Assembly (NCBI RefSeq): GCF_003626645.1
Contig: NZ_RBAM01000021.1
Coordinates: 1-64,000, forward strand
DNA: 64,000 nucleotides
Reading direction: 5' to 3'
From: Streptomyces klenkii
GTDB lineage: Bacteria; Actinomycetota; Actinomycetes; Streptomycetales; Streptomycetaceae
The notes beneath the pieces were generated by a model. The model was given only the letters and a program-made list of their open reading frames with translations, was not told the origin of the DNA and ran no database searches. Shown one piece after another: positions 7,496 to 14,781 of this stretch. The position numbers were made by a program, and so were the translations under genes. The number at the start of each line of letters is the position of its first letter. Within the stretch, counting starts at the first letter, position 1.

Positions 7496-8639
7496 GGAGC
7501 GTCCCCAGCCCCGCGGCCACCAGGATTCCACCGGTCGTCCCGCCCGCCACATAGGCCACGGTCATCCCCGAGCCCCCACCGGCTCCGGAGGCCCCGCCCG
7601 TCGCGCCGGCGGACGTGACCTCCAGGTGCGCCACCTTCGTGACCCGCCCGTGGTGGCTGGCCACCGTCACCGCGTACGTGCCGGGCGCGAGCCCCCGCCG
7701 GATCCGCGCGGGCGCGAAGTACCGCGGATCGTCCCCGTCGCCCGCCTTGCTGTCGTCGCGCCGCAGCCGCACCGGCTTCTCGAACGCCGGCGACGTGGCC
7801 GTCAGCCGCTCCTCCTCGCCCGGGTCCGGCGACCGGTCGCGCCACAGGACGTTGACGGTGCCGCCGGGCGGCACCCGGTGCCCGCGGCCCCGGGCGTCCT
7901 CCGGGCCGGACGCCGGGGAGGTGCCGAAGAAGGCGGGCCCGCGCGCCCGGCCGACGTAGTCGCGGTCACCGGGCCGCGCCGCCCGCACCGTCAGCGGCTT
8001 CTCGTCGACGACGCGCCCGCCCGGCCCGTACAGCGTGACCTTGTACGTGCCGTCGCGGACGCCCTGCGGCAGCTCGGCCGCCCCGGAGAACAGCCGCGGA
8101 TTGTTCCAGTCCGCGCTCGACGGGTCGTGCGCCAGTCGCACCTCCTTGCGGAAGGCGGGCGAGCGCACGGTGAAGGCCTTGCCGCTCTCGCCGGGGTACA
8201 GGTCGTCGTACGCCATCCACAGCCGCTCCCCCGGCCGCAGCACCTCGCCGGGCGAGGCCGCCGAGAAGCTCGGCCGCTGCGACGGCTTCACCTCGACCCG
8301 GTCCTCGGCGACGACCCGGCCGCCGGCCCGGACGGTGAGCGGGTACGTGCCGGGCCCGGTGGTCATCGCGATAGCCGGGCGGGCGTGGTGGGCGTGCTCG
8401 CGCGGCGCGAGCCGGACGGGGCGCGGGAAGACGGGCGAAGAAACGGTGACGTCGCCGCCCCCGCGGACGCCCTGCACCTCTATGTCGACGAGCTCGCCGG
8501 GGCGGTTGTCGAAGGCGCTGTTGAGCAGCACGTGCACGGGGCTGCCGTCGCCGGCGAACGCCGGGGCGGCGGCGCCTCCGGCGCACCACAGGGCTCCCGT
8601 GGCCAGCACTGCGGCCACCGCCGTACGCGTCCGGTTCAC
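7434..8639 (-). CDS. Secreted, membrane-anchored protein with three tandem beta-sandwich-like repeats
   Basis: From the GTG at 8639 the product is 401 residues. It has an N-terminal signal peptide (NRTRTAVAAVLATGALWCAG...AFAGDG) and three repeats of roughly 110 residues. Each repeat contains a [S/T]SP.F..PVRL or RSPAFRKEVRL block followed by PGTY..TV or DGTYKVTL and then LTV/LEV, the pattern of extracellular beta-sandwich domains. A Gly/Ser-rich linker, one C-terminal helix (TVAYVAGGTTGGILVAAGLG) and an Arg-rich tail follow. No LPxTG-type motif is present. It is predicted to be displayed outside the membrane with a cytoplasmic tail. No enzymatic residues are evident. It is likely monocistronic, followed convergently by the MFS gene. 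Confidence 0.8.
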   Translation of the reverse strand: MNRTRTAVAAVLATGALWCAGGAAAPAFAGDGSPVHVLLNSAFDNRPGELVDIEVQGVRGGGDVTVSSPVFPRPVRLAPREHAHHARPAIAMTTGPGTYPLTVRAGGRVVAEDRVEVKPSQRPSFSAASPGEVLRPGERLWMAYDDLYPGESGKAFTVRSPAFRKEVRLAHDPSSADWNNPRLFSGAAELPQGVRDGTYKVTLYGPGGRVVDEKPLTVRAARPGDRDYVGRARGPAFFGTSPASGPEDARGRGHRVPPGGTVNVLWRDRSPDPGEEERLTATSPAFEKPVRLRRDDSKAGDGDDPRYFAPARIRRGLAPGTYAVTVASHHGRVTKVAHLEVTSAGATGGASGAGGGSGMTVAYVAGGTTGGILVAAGLGTLLRRRAARAAAGRGPGGRPSP

Positions 8640-8716
8640 CGGGCCACCACCCCCTCGTCGTGGAGCGTCACCAGGAAAGAGGGCCGGGGCCGCCGGTAGG
8701 TTGCCGCAGCGCACAT

Positions 8717-8762
8717 AACAAAAGCCCCTGATCTGCGTTTCCGCAGATCAGGGGCTTTTGTT
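8717..8762. terminator. Long perfect-stem bidirectional terminator
   Basis: A 21-bp perfect inverted repeat (8717-8737 with 8742-8762, loop TTTC) has A-rich outer left and T-rich outer right arms, giving AAAA/TTTT on both strands. It lies between the 3' end of tmRNA and the upstream side of the wall-protein gene, all on the minus strand. It therefore mainly ends the tmRNA precursor transcript. Confidence 0.9.
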
Positions 8763-8858
8763 CACATGGGATGAAGGGGTCTGGGGGTCATGCCCCCAGA
8801 AATACGGCGGACGAACCCGGCTCGCGCACTTCGCGAGCAGGGCCCGCCCGTTCGTCCG

Positions 8859-9225
8859 TGGAGATGGCGGGAATCGAACCCGCGTCCAACGGTGCAGAAT
8901 CAGGGCTTCTCCGTGTGCAGTCCGCTGCGATTTTCTCGGCCCCGGAGATCACGCGGACAAGTCTCCGACGGGCTCAGTCACTGTTTGATTTCCCACCCAC
9001 CCCCGTGACCGGGGTCAGTGGTTTAGTTCCCTAGCTGATGCCAGGATCCGGGTCGGGAACAGCCCCGGGCTGACACTTCGCAAGTCGCTACTTAGGCAGC
9101 GAGGGCGAAGGAATCGCGCTTGGTGTTGGCGATTATTGGTTGCGACATATGGTTTACGAGATCATTGCCGCTTCCTCGACACGCTTCCCCTGCTTCGACA
9201 TCCGCTGTCGAAACCGATCATCCCC
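8859..9225 (-). ncRNA. ssrA: tmRNA (ssrA)
   Basis: On the minus strand the RNA begins GGGGATGATCGGTTTCGAC at 9225 and ends with a T-arm (GGTTCGATTCCCGCC) and CATCTCCA at 8859. The ends pair as a 7-bp acceptor stem with one G-U pair. The CCA end is not encoded (CGG follows). The mRNA-like part reads from GCC at 9130 to TAA at 9092-9094 and encodes the tag ANTKRDSFALAA. This ends in the ALAA degron recognised by ClpXP and similar proteases. The RNA rescues stalled ribosomes with SmpB, which is encoded just upstream in the same direction. The tag is shorter than the 16-residue S. coelicolor tag that I recall. Confidence 0.97.
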
Positions 9226-9266
9226 ATGTTGATTTTTCAATGTGCGCGCACCGGGTACCACCCCGT

Positions 9267-9320
9267 GTGCCGCTACGCCCATCGTACGTGACCGACGGGC
9301 GCCCGTGCCAGCGTATTACC
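9267..9320 (-). promoter_or_regulatory. Candidate promoter region of ssrA
   Basis: In the 100 bp between smpB and the mature tmRNA 5' end, the minus strand shows TGGCAC, 18 bases, then TACGAT. This is a loose match to vegetative promoter spacing. Transcription would begin about 45 nt upstream of the mature end, consistent with RNase P trimming. ssrA may also be read through from smpB. Confidence 0.3.
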
Positions 9321-9325
9321 GCTGC

Positions 9326-9841
9326 CTACCGCTGCTGGCCCCGCGCAGCGGACGCCCGCTGCCGGCGGCGCGCCGCGGCGATCGCACGGTTCGACTCGCG
9401 CGTGTCCTGCTTCTCGCGCAGGGTCTGCCGCTTGTCGTACTCCTTCTTGCCCTTGGCGAGAGCGATCTCGACCTTGGCCCGGCCGTCCTTGAAGTAGATG
9501 GCGAGGGGCACGATGGTGTGCCCCGTCTCCTGCGACTTGGAGTCGAGCTTGTCGATCTCGACCCGGTGCAGCAGCAGCTTCCGCTTGCGCCGCGCGCTGT
9601 GGTTCGTCCACGTGCCCTGGGTGTACTCGGGGATGTGGGCGTTGTGCAGCCACGCCTCGCCGCCGTCGATCTGCACGAAGCCGTCCACCAGCGAGGAGCG
9701 ACCCTGGCGCAGCGACTTGACCTCCGTACCCGTGAGGACCATGCCGCACTCGTACGTGGTCAGGATGTGGTAGTCGTGCCGCGCCTTCTTGTTCTGCGCG
9801 ACGAGCTTGCGCCCCGTCTCTTTCTTCTCTGTCTTAGCCAT
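9326..9841 (-). CDS. smpB: SsrA-binding protein SmpB
   Basis: At 171 residues this is a typical actinobacterial SmpB. It has the beta-barrel OB fold with LTTYECGMVLTGTEVKSLRQG (about residues 28-48, read without a break only in part here), LLLHRVEIDKL in the middle and the basic C-terminal tail (KQDTRESNRAIAAARRRQR) that folds into the decoding centre. It binds the tRNA-like part of tmRNA and delivers it to stalled ribosomes. The gene lies 100 bp upstream of ssrA in the same direction and 18 bp after the S41 protease stop, so ftsE-ftsX-protease-smpB may be one unit. Confidence 0.97.
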   Translation of the reverse strand: MAKTEKKETGRKLVAQNKKARHDYHILTTYECGMVLTGTEVKSLRQGRSSLVDGFVQIDGGEAWLHNAHIPEYTQGTWTNHSARRKRKLLLHRVEIDKLDSKSQETGHTIVPLAIYFKDGRAKVEIALAKGKKEYDKRQTLREKQDTRESNRAIAAARRRQRASAARGQQR

Positions 9842-9859
9842 AGCGCCGCCATTCTCGCA

Positions 9860-11128
9860 CTAGGACCCACCCCCGAGGCCACTCAATACTGTGCGGGCCC
9901 GCTCCTCCGCGTCGCCGCGGACCACCAGGTCGGGGGCGATGCCGCGGCCGTCGACGACGCGGCCCGCCGGAGTGCGGTAGTGGCCGACGGTGAGCTCGGC
10001 GACGGAGCCGTCCGCGAGACGGCTCGGCATCTGCACCGAGCCCTTGCCGAAGGTCCGCGAGCCGGCCACGACCGCCCGGCCGCGGTCCTGGAGGGCCCCC
10101 GCCAGCAGCTCGGCCGCGCTCATCGTGCCGCCGTCGACCAGGACGACGAGCGGCAGGGCGGTGGCCCCGCCGGTGCGGGCCTCCAGGGCGCGCTGCCTGC
10201 CGTGCACGTCGTAGGTGGCGACGAGCCCGCCGTCGAGGAAGGCGGAGGCGGCCGTGACCGCCTCGTCGACGAGGCCGCCCGAGTTTCCCCGCAGGTCGAG
10301 GAGGATGCCCTCGCCGGGCAGGGCCTGCGCGGCGGCCGCGCGCACCTGCTCGCCGGTGCCGCGCGTGAACGAGCCGACCTTGATCCGTACGGCCGCGGCT
10401 CCCGCGCCGCCGTCCCCGGCGAGCCGCTCGACCGTGACGCTCTCGGTGGCCAGCCGCGCCCGGTACAGCGTGCGCTCCCAGCTGCGGCCGGCGCGCTCGA
10501 CCCCGATCCGCACGGGCGTGCCCGCGCCCGGCCGGGCAGCGGTGTCGCCGCGGAGGCGGGCGACGACCTCGGTGACGGGCCGGCCGTCGACGGGCGTGCC
10601 GTCGACGCTGCGCAGCCGGTCCCCGGGGCGGAGGCCGGCCCGGCCGGCGGGGCTGCCGGGGCGGACGCTGTCGACCTCGGTGCGGCCGCCGGCGGCGCGG
10701 CGCGCGGAGAGGCCGACGCCGATGTACGTGCCGTTCAGGGCGCGCTCCAGGCCCTCGTACTCGCGGGCGCTGTAGACGGCGCTCCAGCGGTCGCCGCTGC
10801 GGCCGACGACCTCGGCGGCGGCCTCCGAGCCGGACTTGCCGTCCTCGACGGCCCGCGCCGCGGCGGCCTCGACCTCGCCGCGGTCGACGGGGGTGCCGGC
10901 GCCGTCGCCGGGGCGCTCGTCGCCCGCGACGGCGCGGTCCGCGGGTCTCGCCGCCGTGCGCGACGCGGCGCGGGCCTCCGGCGCTTTCCGGCCGTCCTGG
11001 CCGCCCCTGCCGTCCGGGCTCCAGGAGCCGGCCGCGGCGCCGGTGGCCAGCACGCCCGCGAAGACCAGTGTCAGCGCGGCGCCGCGGCGGGCGCGGCGCT
11101 GCGGGTGGAACATCGACGGGCCGGGCAT
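9860..11128 (-). CDS. S41-family C-terminal processing protease, membrane-anchored
   Basis: About 422 residues from the ATG at 11128; an alternative longer start reaches 11194. A basic N-terminus and a hydrophobic signal-anchor (ALTLVFAGVLATGAAAG) are followed by a helical region and a PDZ domain (GLRPGDRLRSVDGTPV). The S41 catalytic core carries the serine in GGTMSAAELLAGAL and the lysine in SRTFGKGSVQMPS, the normal Ser-Lys dyad. It would cleave envelope proteins outside the membrane. It sits directly downstream of ftsX. FtsEX controls peptidoglycan hydrolysis, so a role in processing a division or wall protein is plausible but inferred. Confidence 0.9.
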   Translation of the reverse strand: MPGPSMFHPQRRARRGAALTLVFAGVLATGAAAGSWSPDGRGGQDGRKAPEARAASRTAARPADRAVAGDERPGDGAGTPVDRGEVEAAAARAVEDGKSGSEAAAEVVGRSGDRWSAVYSAREYEGLERALNGTYIGVGLSARRAAGGRTEVDSVRPGSPAGRAGLRPGDRLRSVDGTPVDGRPVTEVVARLRGDTAARPGAGTPVRIGVERAGRSWERTLYRARLATESVTVERLAGDGGAGAAAVRIKVGSFTRGTGEQVRAAAAQALPGEGILLDLRGNSGGLVDEAVTAASAFLDGGLVATYDVHGRQRALEARTGGATALPLVVLVDGGTMSAAELLAGALQDRGRAVVAGSRTFGKGSVQMPSRLADGSVAELTVGHYRTPAGRVVDGRGIAPDLVVRGDAEERARTVLSGLGGGS

Positions 11129-11195
11129 GCGCGTGAGTCTAGGACACCAAGGCGCGCCGTACGGGGAGTTGACCGTACGGCGCCCTTGGCTCATG

Positions 11196-12110
11196 TCACA
11201 CCTTGAGGTACTTGCGGAGCGCCGCGAACGCCGCGAGCGCGGGCATCAGCAGCCCGATGGCGAGCACCAGCGGCAGCTTGGCCAGGACCGCGTCCCAGCC
11301 GATGAACTGGATGAGGTCGATCTGGTCGACCAGCCAGTTGTTCACGAGGAAGTAGTGGCCGGCGACGAGCAGCACGCACGCCAAGCCCGCGCCGAGCAGG
11401 CCCGCGAAGGCGGCCTCCATGATGAACGGGATCTGGATGTAGAAGCTGGACGCACCGACCAGCCGCATGATCCCGGTCTCCCGGCGGCGGCTGAACGCGG
11501 AGACGCGGACGGTGTTGACGATCAGCATCAGCGCGACGACGAGCATCAGCGCCATCACGCCGAGCGCCGCGTAGTTCATGCCGTTGACCAGGTTGAAGAG
11601 GTTGGACAGGACGTCCTTCTGGTCCTGCACCATCTGCACGCCGGGGCGCTGCGAGAACGCGGTCGAGATGACCTCGAACTTGGTGGGGTCCTTGAGCTTG
11701 ACGCGGAAGGACTCCTGCATCTGGTCCGGGGTGACGAAGCCCGCGATCGGCGACTTCTTGTCGAACTGCTCCTTGTAGTGCTTGTACGCCTCGTCGGCCG
11801 TCTCGAACTGGACCTTCTGGACGACGCTCATCTTCTCCAGATCGGCGCGGATCTCCTTCTTCTGGTCCTCCGTCGCCGCTCCCTTGGCACAGGAGGGGAA
11901 GGACTCCGCGTCGGTCTTGTTGCAGAGGTAGATCGAGACGTTGACCTTGTCGTACCAGTACCCCTTCATCGTGCTGGCCTGCTCGCGCATGAGCAGGGAG
12001 CCGCCGAAGAGGGCGAGCGAGAGCGCCACGGAGACGATCACCGCGAAAGTCATCGTGAGATTGCGGCGGAGACCGACGCCGATCTCCGAGAGGACGAACT
12101 GGGCGCGCAT
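11196..12110 (-). CDS. ftsX: Cell division ABC transporter permease FtsX
   Basis: The 304-residue protein starts with MRAQFVLSEIGVGLRRNLTM, typical of actinobacterial FtsX. Helix 1 (about residues 22-42) is followed by a large extracytoplasmic domain with a cysteine pair (SIYLCNKTDAESFPSCAKG, about residues 60-78). Three more membrane helices follow, the last ending in ALRKYLKV. With FtsE it forms a transporter-like complex that does not move a solute but activates cell wall hydrolases at division sites. It lies 16 bp downstream of ftsE. Confidence 0.96.
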   Translation of the reverse strand: MRAQFVLSEIGVGLRRNLTMTFAVIVSVALSLALFGGSLLMREQASTMKGYWYDKVNVSIYLCNKTDAESFPSCAKGAATEDQKKEIRADLEKMSVVQKVQFETADEAYKHYKEQFDKKSPIAGFVTPDQMQESFRVKLKDPTKFEVISTAFSQRPGVQMVQDQKDVLSNLFNLVNGMNYAALGVMALMLVVALMLIVNTVRVSAFSRRRETGIMRLVGASSFYIQIPFIMEAAFAGLLGAGLACVLLVAGHYFLVNNWLVDQIDLIQFIGWDAVLAKLPLVLAIGLLMPALAAFAALRKYLKV

Positions 12111-12126
12111 GGCGTCCTTTCAGGCT

Positions 12127-12816
12127 TCAGTGCTGGTAGCCGTACACGCCGCGCGACTGGTCGCGTACGAGGCGTCCCTTTTCCAATTCGATGACGCGCT
12201 TGCGCATCTGGTCCACGATCTGCTGGTCGTGGGTGGCCATGATGACCGTGGTCCCGGTCCGGTTGATCCGGTCGAGGAGCTTCATGATGCCCACCGAGGT
12301 CTGCGGGTCGAGGTTGCCCGTCGGCTCGTCCGCGATCAGCAGCATCGGGCGGTTGACGAACGCCCGGGCGATCGCCACGCGCTGCTGCTCACCGCCCGAG
12401 AGCTCGCCCGGCCGGCGGTCCTCCTTGCCGCCCAGGCCCACCAGCTCCAGCACCTGCGGGACGGCCTTCCTGATCTCCCCGCGCGGCTTGCCGATCACCT
12501 CCAGCGCGAAGGCGACGTTCTCGCTGACGCTCTTGTTGGGCAGCAGCCGGAAGTCCTGGAAGACCGTGCCCAGCTGGCGGCGCATGTGGGGCACCTTCCA
12601 GTTGGACAGCCGGGCCAGGTCCTTGCCCAGGACGTGCACCTGGCCGGTGCTCGCGCGCTCCTCGCGGAGCAGCAGCCTCAGGAAGGTGGACTTGCCCGAG
12701 CCCGAGGAACCGACGAGGAAGACGAACTCGCCTTTCTCGATCTCCAGCGAGACGTCGCGGAGCGCCGGACGGTTCTGCTTCGGGTAGGACTTGGAGACGT
12801 TGTCGAATCGGATCAC
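12127..12816 (-). CDS. ftsE: Cell division ATP-binding protein FtsE
   Basis: From the GTG at 12816 the product is 229 residues, beginning VIRFDNVSKSYPKQNRPALR. Walker A is GSSGSGKST (about residues 36-44), the ABC signature LSGGEQQR, Walker B LLIADEPTGNLDPQ and the switch histidine in MATHDQQ. It powers FtsX at the inner face of the membrane. The 254 bp upstream, shared with the divergent small zinc-ribbon gene, must hold the promoter of the ftsEX unit. I could not pick a convincing -35/-10 pair. Confidence 0.97.
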   Translation of the reverse strand: MIRFDNVSKSYPKQNRPALRDVSLEIEKGEFVFLVGSSGSGKSTFLRLLLREERASTGQVHVLGKDLARLSNWKVPHMRRQLGTVFQDFRLLPNKSVSENVAFALEVIGKPRGEIRKAVPQVLELVGLGGKEDRRPGELSGGEQQRVAIARAFVNRPMLLIADEPTGNLDPQTSVGIMKLLDRINRTGTTVIMATHDQQIVDQMRKRVIELEKGRLVRDQSRGVYGYQH

Positions 12817-13071
12817 GAGTGCACCACGCGTCGACCTGGATAGGGGGACGGACCGCCGCGCAGGCGGCTCCCGTTCGGTGTGCGTGACCATACGCGAACG
12901 AGCCGTGCACGCGCAGGCAGCGACCGGGGTCGGCGCGTTTATTACCGTCATGTTCGGGGACAAAACGAGGACAATCGGCCCGCACGCGCCGTTCGCCGGG
13001 GAAGCTGGCAGAGTGGTAGGGGGAACCGCACGGCTCTCCCGCGCGTTGGACGTACCGGAGGAGGAGATCGC

Positions 13072-13266
13072 ATGACATGCGACCGACTGGTGTGCGCCAA
13101 CTGCGCGGGCCCTGTCAGCGAGGGCCGCTGCCCGGTCTGCCGGGCCAGCAGGGAGCGGCTCCAGCAGCAGGAAGGCCTCTTCGCCGGCCTGACGCCCGCA
13201 ACGCTGATCGCGCTGCTGGTCGCGCTGGTGGCGGTGGCCGTGCTCGCACACGGATTCGCCGGGTAG
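13072..13266 (+). CDS. Small zinc-ribbon, single-helix membrane protein
   Basis: A 64-residue product from the ATG at 13072, preceded by a very strong GGAGGAGGAG ribosome binding site. The N-terminus has two Cys pairs (CANCAGPVSEGRCPVC, residues 9-24) that should bind one zinc. The C-terminus is one membrane helix (ATLIALLVALVAVAVLAHGF). The protein would sit with the zinc ribbon in the cytoplasm. It is a conserved small Streptomyces protein next to ftsE by my memory of gene order. Its function is unknown. It is divergent from ftsE, and a terminator follows at 13317. Confidence 0.85.
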   Translation: MTCDRLVCANCAGPVSEGRCPVCRASRERLQQQEGLFAGLTPATLIALLVALVAVAVLAHGFAG

Positions 13267-13316
13267 GCGCGCCGTCACGCGTGGTCATGCGCGTGCCCGC
13301 TCGAACGACGCACGAA

Positions 13317-13343
13317 GGCCCGGAGCGCTGAGCGCTCCGGGCC
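13317..13343. terminator. Intrinsic terminator after the zinc-ribbon gene
   Basis: GGCCCGGAGCGCT and AGCGCTCCGGGCC are perfect arms with a one-base centre (effectively an 11-bp stem with a 5-base loop), followed on the plus strand by CTTTGCG. It separates the zinc-ribbon gene from the convergent repeat-protein gene. Confidence 0.8.
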
Positions 13344-13407
13344 CTTTGCGTGCTTGCGTGACCCAGCCGCGGGCTGCGTGACTACGCGGCTACGTCCGCG
13401 GCCTGTG

Positions 13408-14541
13408 TCAGGCCGCCGCCGCGCCCGCGTTGCGGGTCATGAGGCGGGGCAGGAGCCGGAAGCCGACGCCGCCCGCGATCATCGTCGCGGCACCGATCAC
13501 CAGGAAGCCGGTCTGGGAGGCGCCGGTCTCGGCCAGCTGCTCCTTGGGCTTGTCCTGCTGCACGGGCTTGGCGCCCGCGCTGTCGGTGTCCGTGTTGTTG
13601 CCGCAGTTGTTGCTGGTGTCGACGGGGCAGACCTTGCCCTGGTCACCGGAGTCGCTGCCGCCGGTGGAACCGGAACCGCCGGTGGCGCCCGTGGTGCCGG
13701 AGCCGCCGGTGCCGCTCTGGTCGCCGCCGGTGGTGCCGTGGTCGTCACCGGTGGAGCCGGTGGAACCAGTGCTGCCGGTGGTGCCGGTGGAGCCCGTGCT
13801 GCCGGTCGAGCCGGTGGAACCCGTGGAGCCGGTGGAGCCCGTCGAGCCGGTGCTGCCGGTGGAACCGGTGCTGCCCGTCGAGCCGGTGGAGCCCGTGGAA
13901 CCGGTCGAGCCGGTCGAACCCGTGGAGCCCGTGCTGCCGGTGCTGCCGGTGCTGCCGGTCGAACCCGTGGAGCCGGTGGAGCCCGTCGAACCCGTGGAGC
14001 CGGTCTCGCCGGTCGCACCGGTGCTGCCCGTGGAACCGGTCGAACCGGTGGAGCCCGTGCTACCGGTCGTGCCGGTGGTACCGGTCGAGCCCGTGGAACC
14101 CGTCTCGCCGGTCGCACCCGTAGAACCCGTGGTGCCCGTGGTACCCGAGCTGCCGGTGGTCTCGCCCGAGCCGCCGATGCTGCCGGTGGAGCCCGTCGAG
14201 CCGGTGGAACCGGTGGACCCGGTCTCACCCGTGGAACCGGTCGTGCCGGTGGAGCCCGTGGAACCCGTCTCGCCGGTCGAACCCGTGGAGCCGGTGGAGC
14301 CGGTCTCGCCGGTCGAGCCGGTGCTGCCCGTGGTGGTGCCGCCCGAGGTGGGCGGCTGCGGGATGGTGTCCGGGTCGTCGGGCGAGGCGACGGCGTGGAC
14401 GCCCGCCTTCACACCGACACCCGCGACCTGGACGTTGACGCCGGCGGCCGATGCCGCACCGGCGGCGGTCAGCGAAGCGCCCGCGGCGACCACCGCGCCG
14501 GCGGCTATCCGCGCGACACGCAGTCGCGTCTTCTTCGTCAT
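13408..14541 (-). CDS. Collagen-like Gly-Ser-Thr repeat surface protein with LAETG sorting signal
   Basis: A 377-residue secreted protein. Residues 1-33 are a signal peptide (TKKTRLRVARIAAGAVVAAG...ASAAG). A 35-residue N-terminal segment follows, then about 200 residues (about 69-267) of almost uninterrupted Gly-x-Thr triplets, mostly GST with some GET, GTT and GAT. A short segment with two cysteines (VCPVDTSNNCGNN) precedes the cell-wall sorting signal: LAETG, a hydrophobic helix (FLVIGAATMIAGGVGF) and a basic tail. LAxTG is the motif cut by class E sortases, so it should be covalently bound to peptidoglycan. The Gly-x-Thr pattern resembles bacterial collagen-like stalks. It stands alone between the zinc-ribbon gene and prfB. 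Confidence 0.88.
   Translation of the reverse strand: MTKKTRLRVARIAAGAVVAAGASLTAAGAASAAGVNVQVAGVGVKAGVHAVASPDDPDTIPQPPTSGGTTTGSTGSTGETGSTGSTGSTGETGSTGSTGTTGSTGETGSTGSTGSTGSTGSIGGSGETTGSSGTTGTTGSTGATGETGSTGSTGTTGTTGSTGSTGSTGSTGSTGATGETGSTGSTGSTGSTGSTGSTGSTGSTGSTGSTGSTGSTGSTGSTGSTGSTGSTGSTGSTGSTGSTGSTGSTGSTGTTGSTGSTGSTGDDHGTTGGDQSGTGGSGTTGATGGSGSTGGSDSGDQGKVCPVDTSNNCGNNTDTDSAGAKPVQQDKPKEQLAETGASQTGFLVIGAATMIAGGVGFRLLPRLMTRNAGAAAA
13741..14337. repeat. Nine-base coding repeat array (GST triplets)
   Basis: About 66 copies of a degenerate 9-bp unit (GGTGCTGCC, GGTGGAGCC, GGTCGAGCC and similar on the plus strand) encode Gly-Ser-Thr and variants on the minus strand. Codons are varied between units, so the array is kept at protein level rather than being a fresh expansion. 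Length variation between strains is likely. Confidence 0.9.
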
Positions 14542-14616
14542 ATGCCTGCTACCCCCAGTAGCTCACTCGTCATTGGAGCAGCTCCGCACGGGGCGGTGGC
14601 GCTACTGGAGGCCTGG

Positions 14617-14638
14617 CACGGCCGGCGGGCCGGCCGTG
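14617..14638. terminator. Palindrome downstream of prfB
   Basis: CACGGCCGGC and GCCGGCCGTG are perfect 10-bp arms around GG, about 145 bases after the prfB stop on the minus strand and 75 bases upstream of the repeat-protein start. There is no U-run. It may act as a GC-only terminator or as an operator for the repeat-protein gene. Confidence 0.45.
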
Positions 14639-14781
14639 TGATGCGGCGGCACTGTCGTCCGGGCCGCTCGCCCCCGCCACACGCGCCCCAGTGCTACGCG
14701 TGCCGCCGTCAGCCTTGCCAGTTTTTGACGCAGCGTCAAGCCGGATACGGGGGAGTTGTCCTGCTATGGAGGCCCTTGGGG

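Noticed and set aside
5144..7552. Long N-terminal extension of the CGNR regulator frame
   Set aside because: It is antisense to the MFS gene and in another frame of the LysR gene. Only the last 195 residues look like protein, and GTG starts at 5143/5137 fit.
8859..8930. Possible tRNA gene
   Set aside because: The T-arm and acceptor half belong to the 3' end of tmRNA; no anticodon arm is present.
13741..14337. Possible CRISPR array
   Set aside because: The 9-bp periodicity has no spacers and translates into a continuous Gly-x-Thr chain inside a secreted protein.
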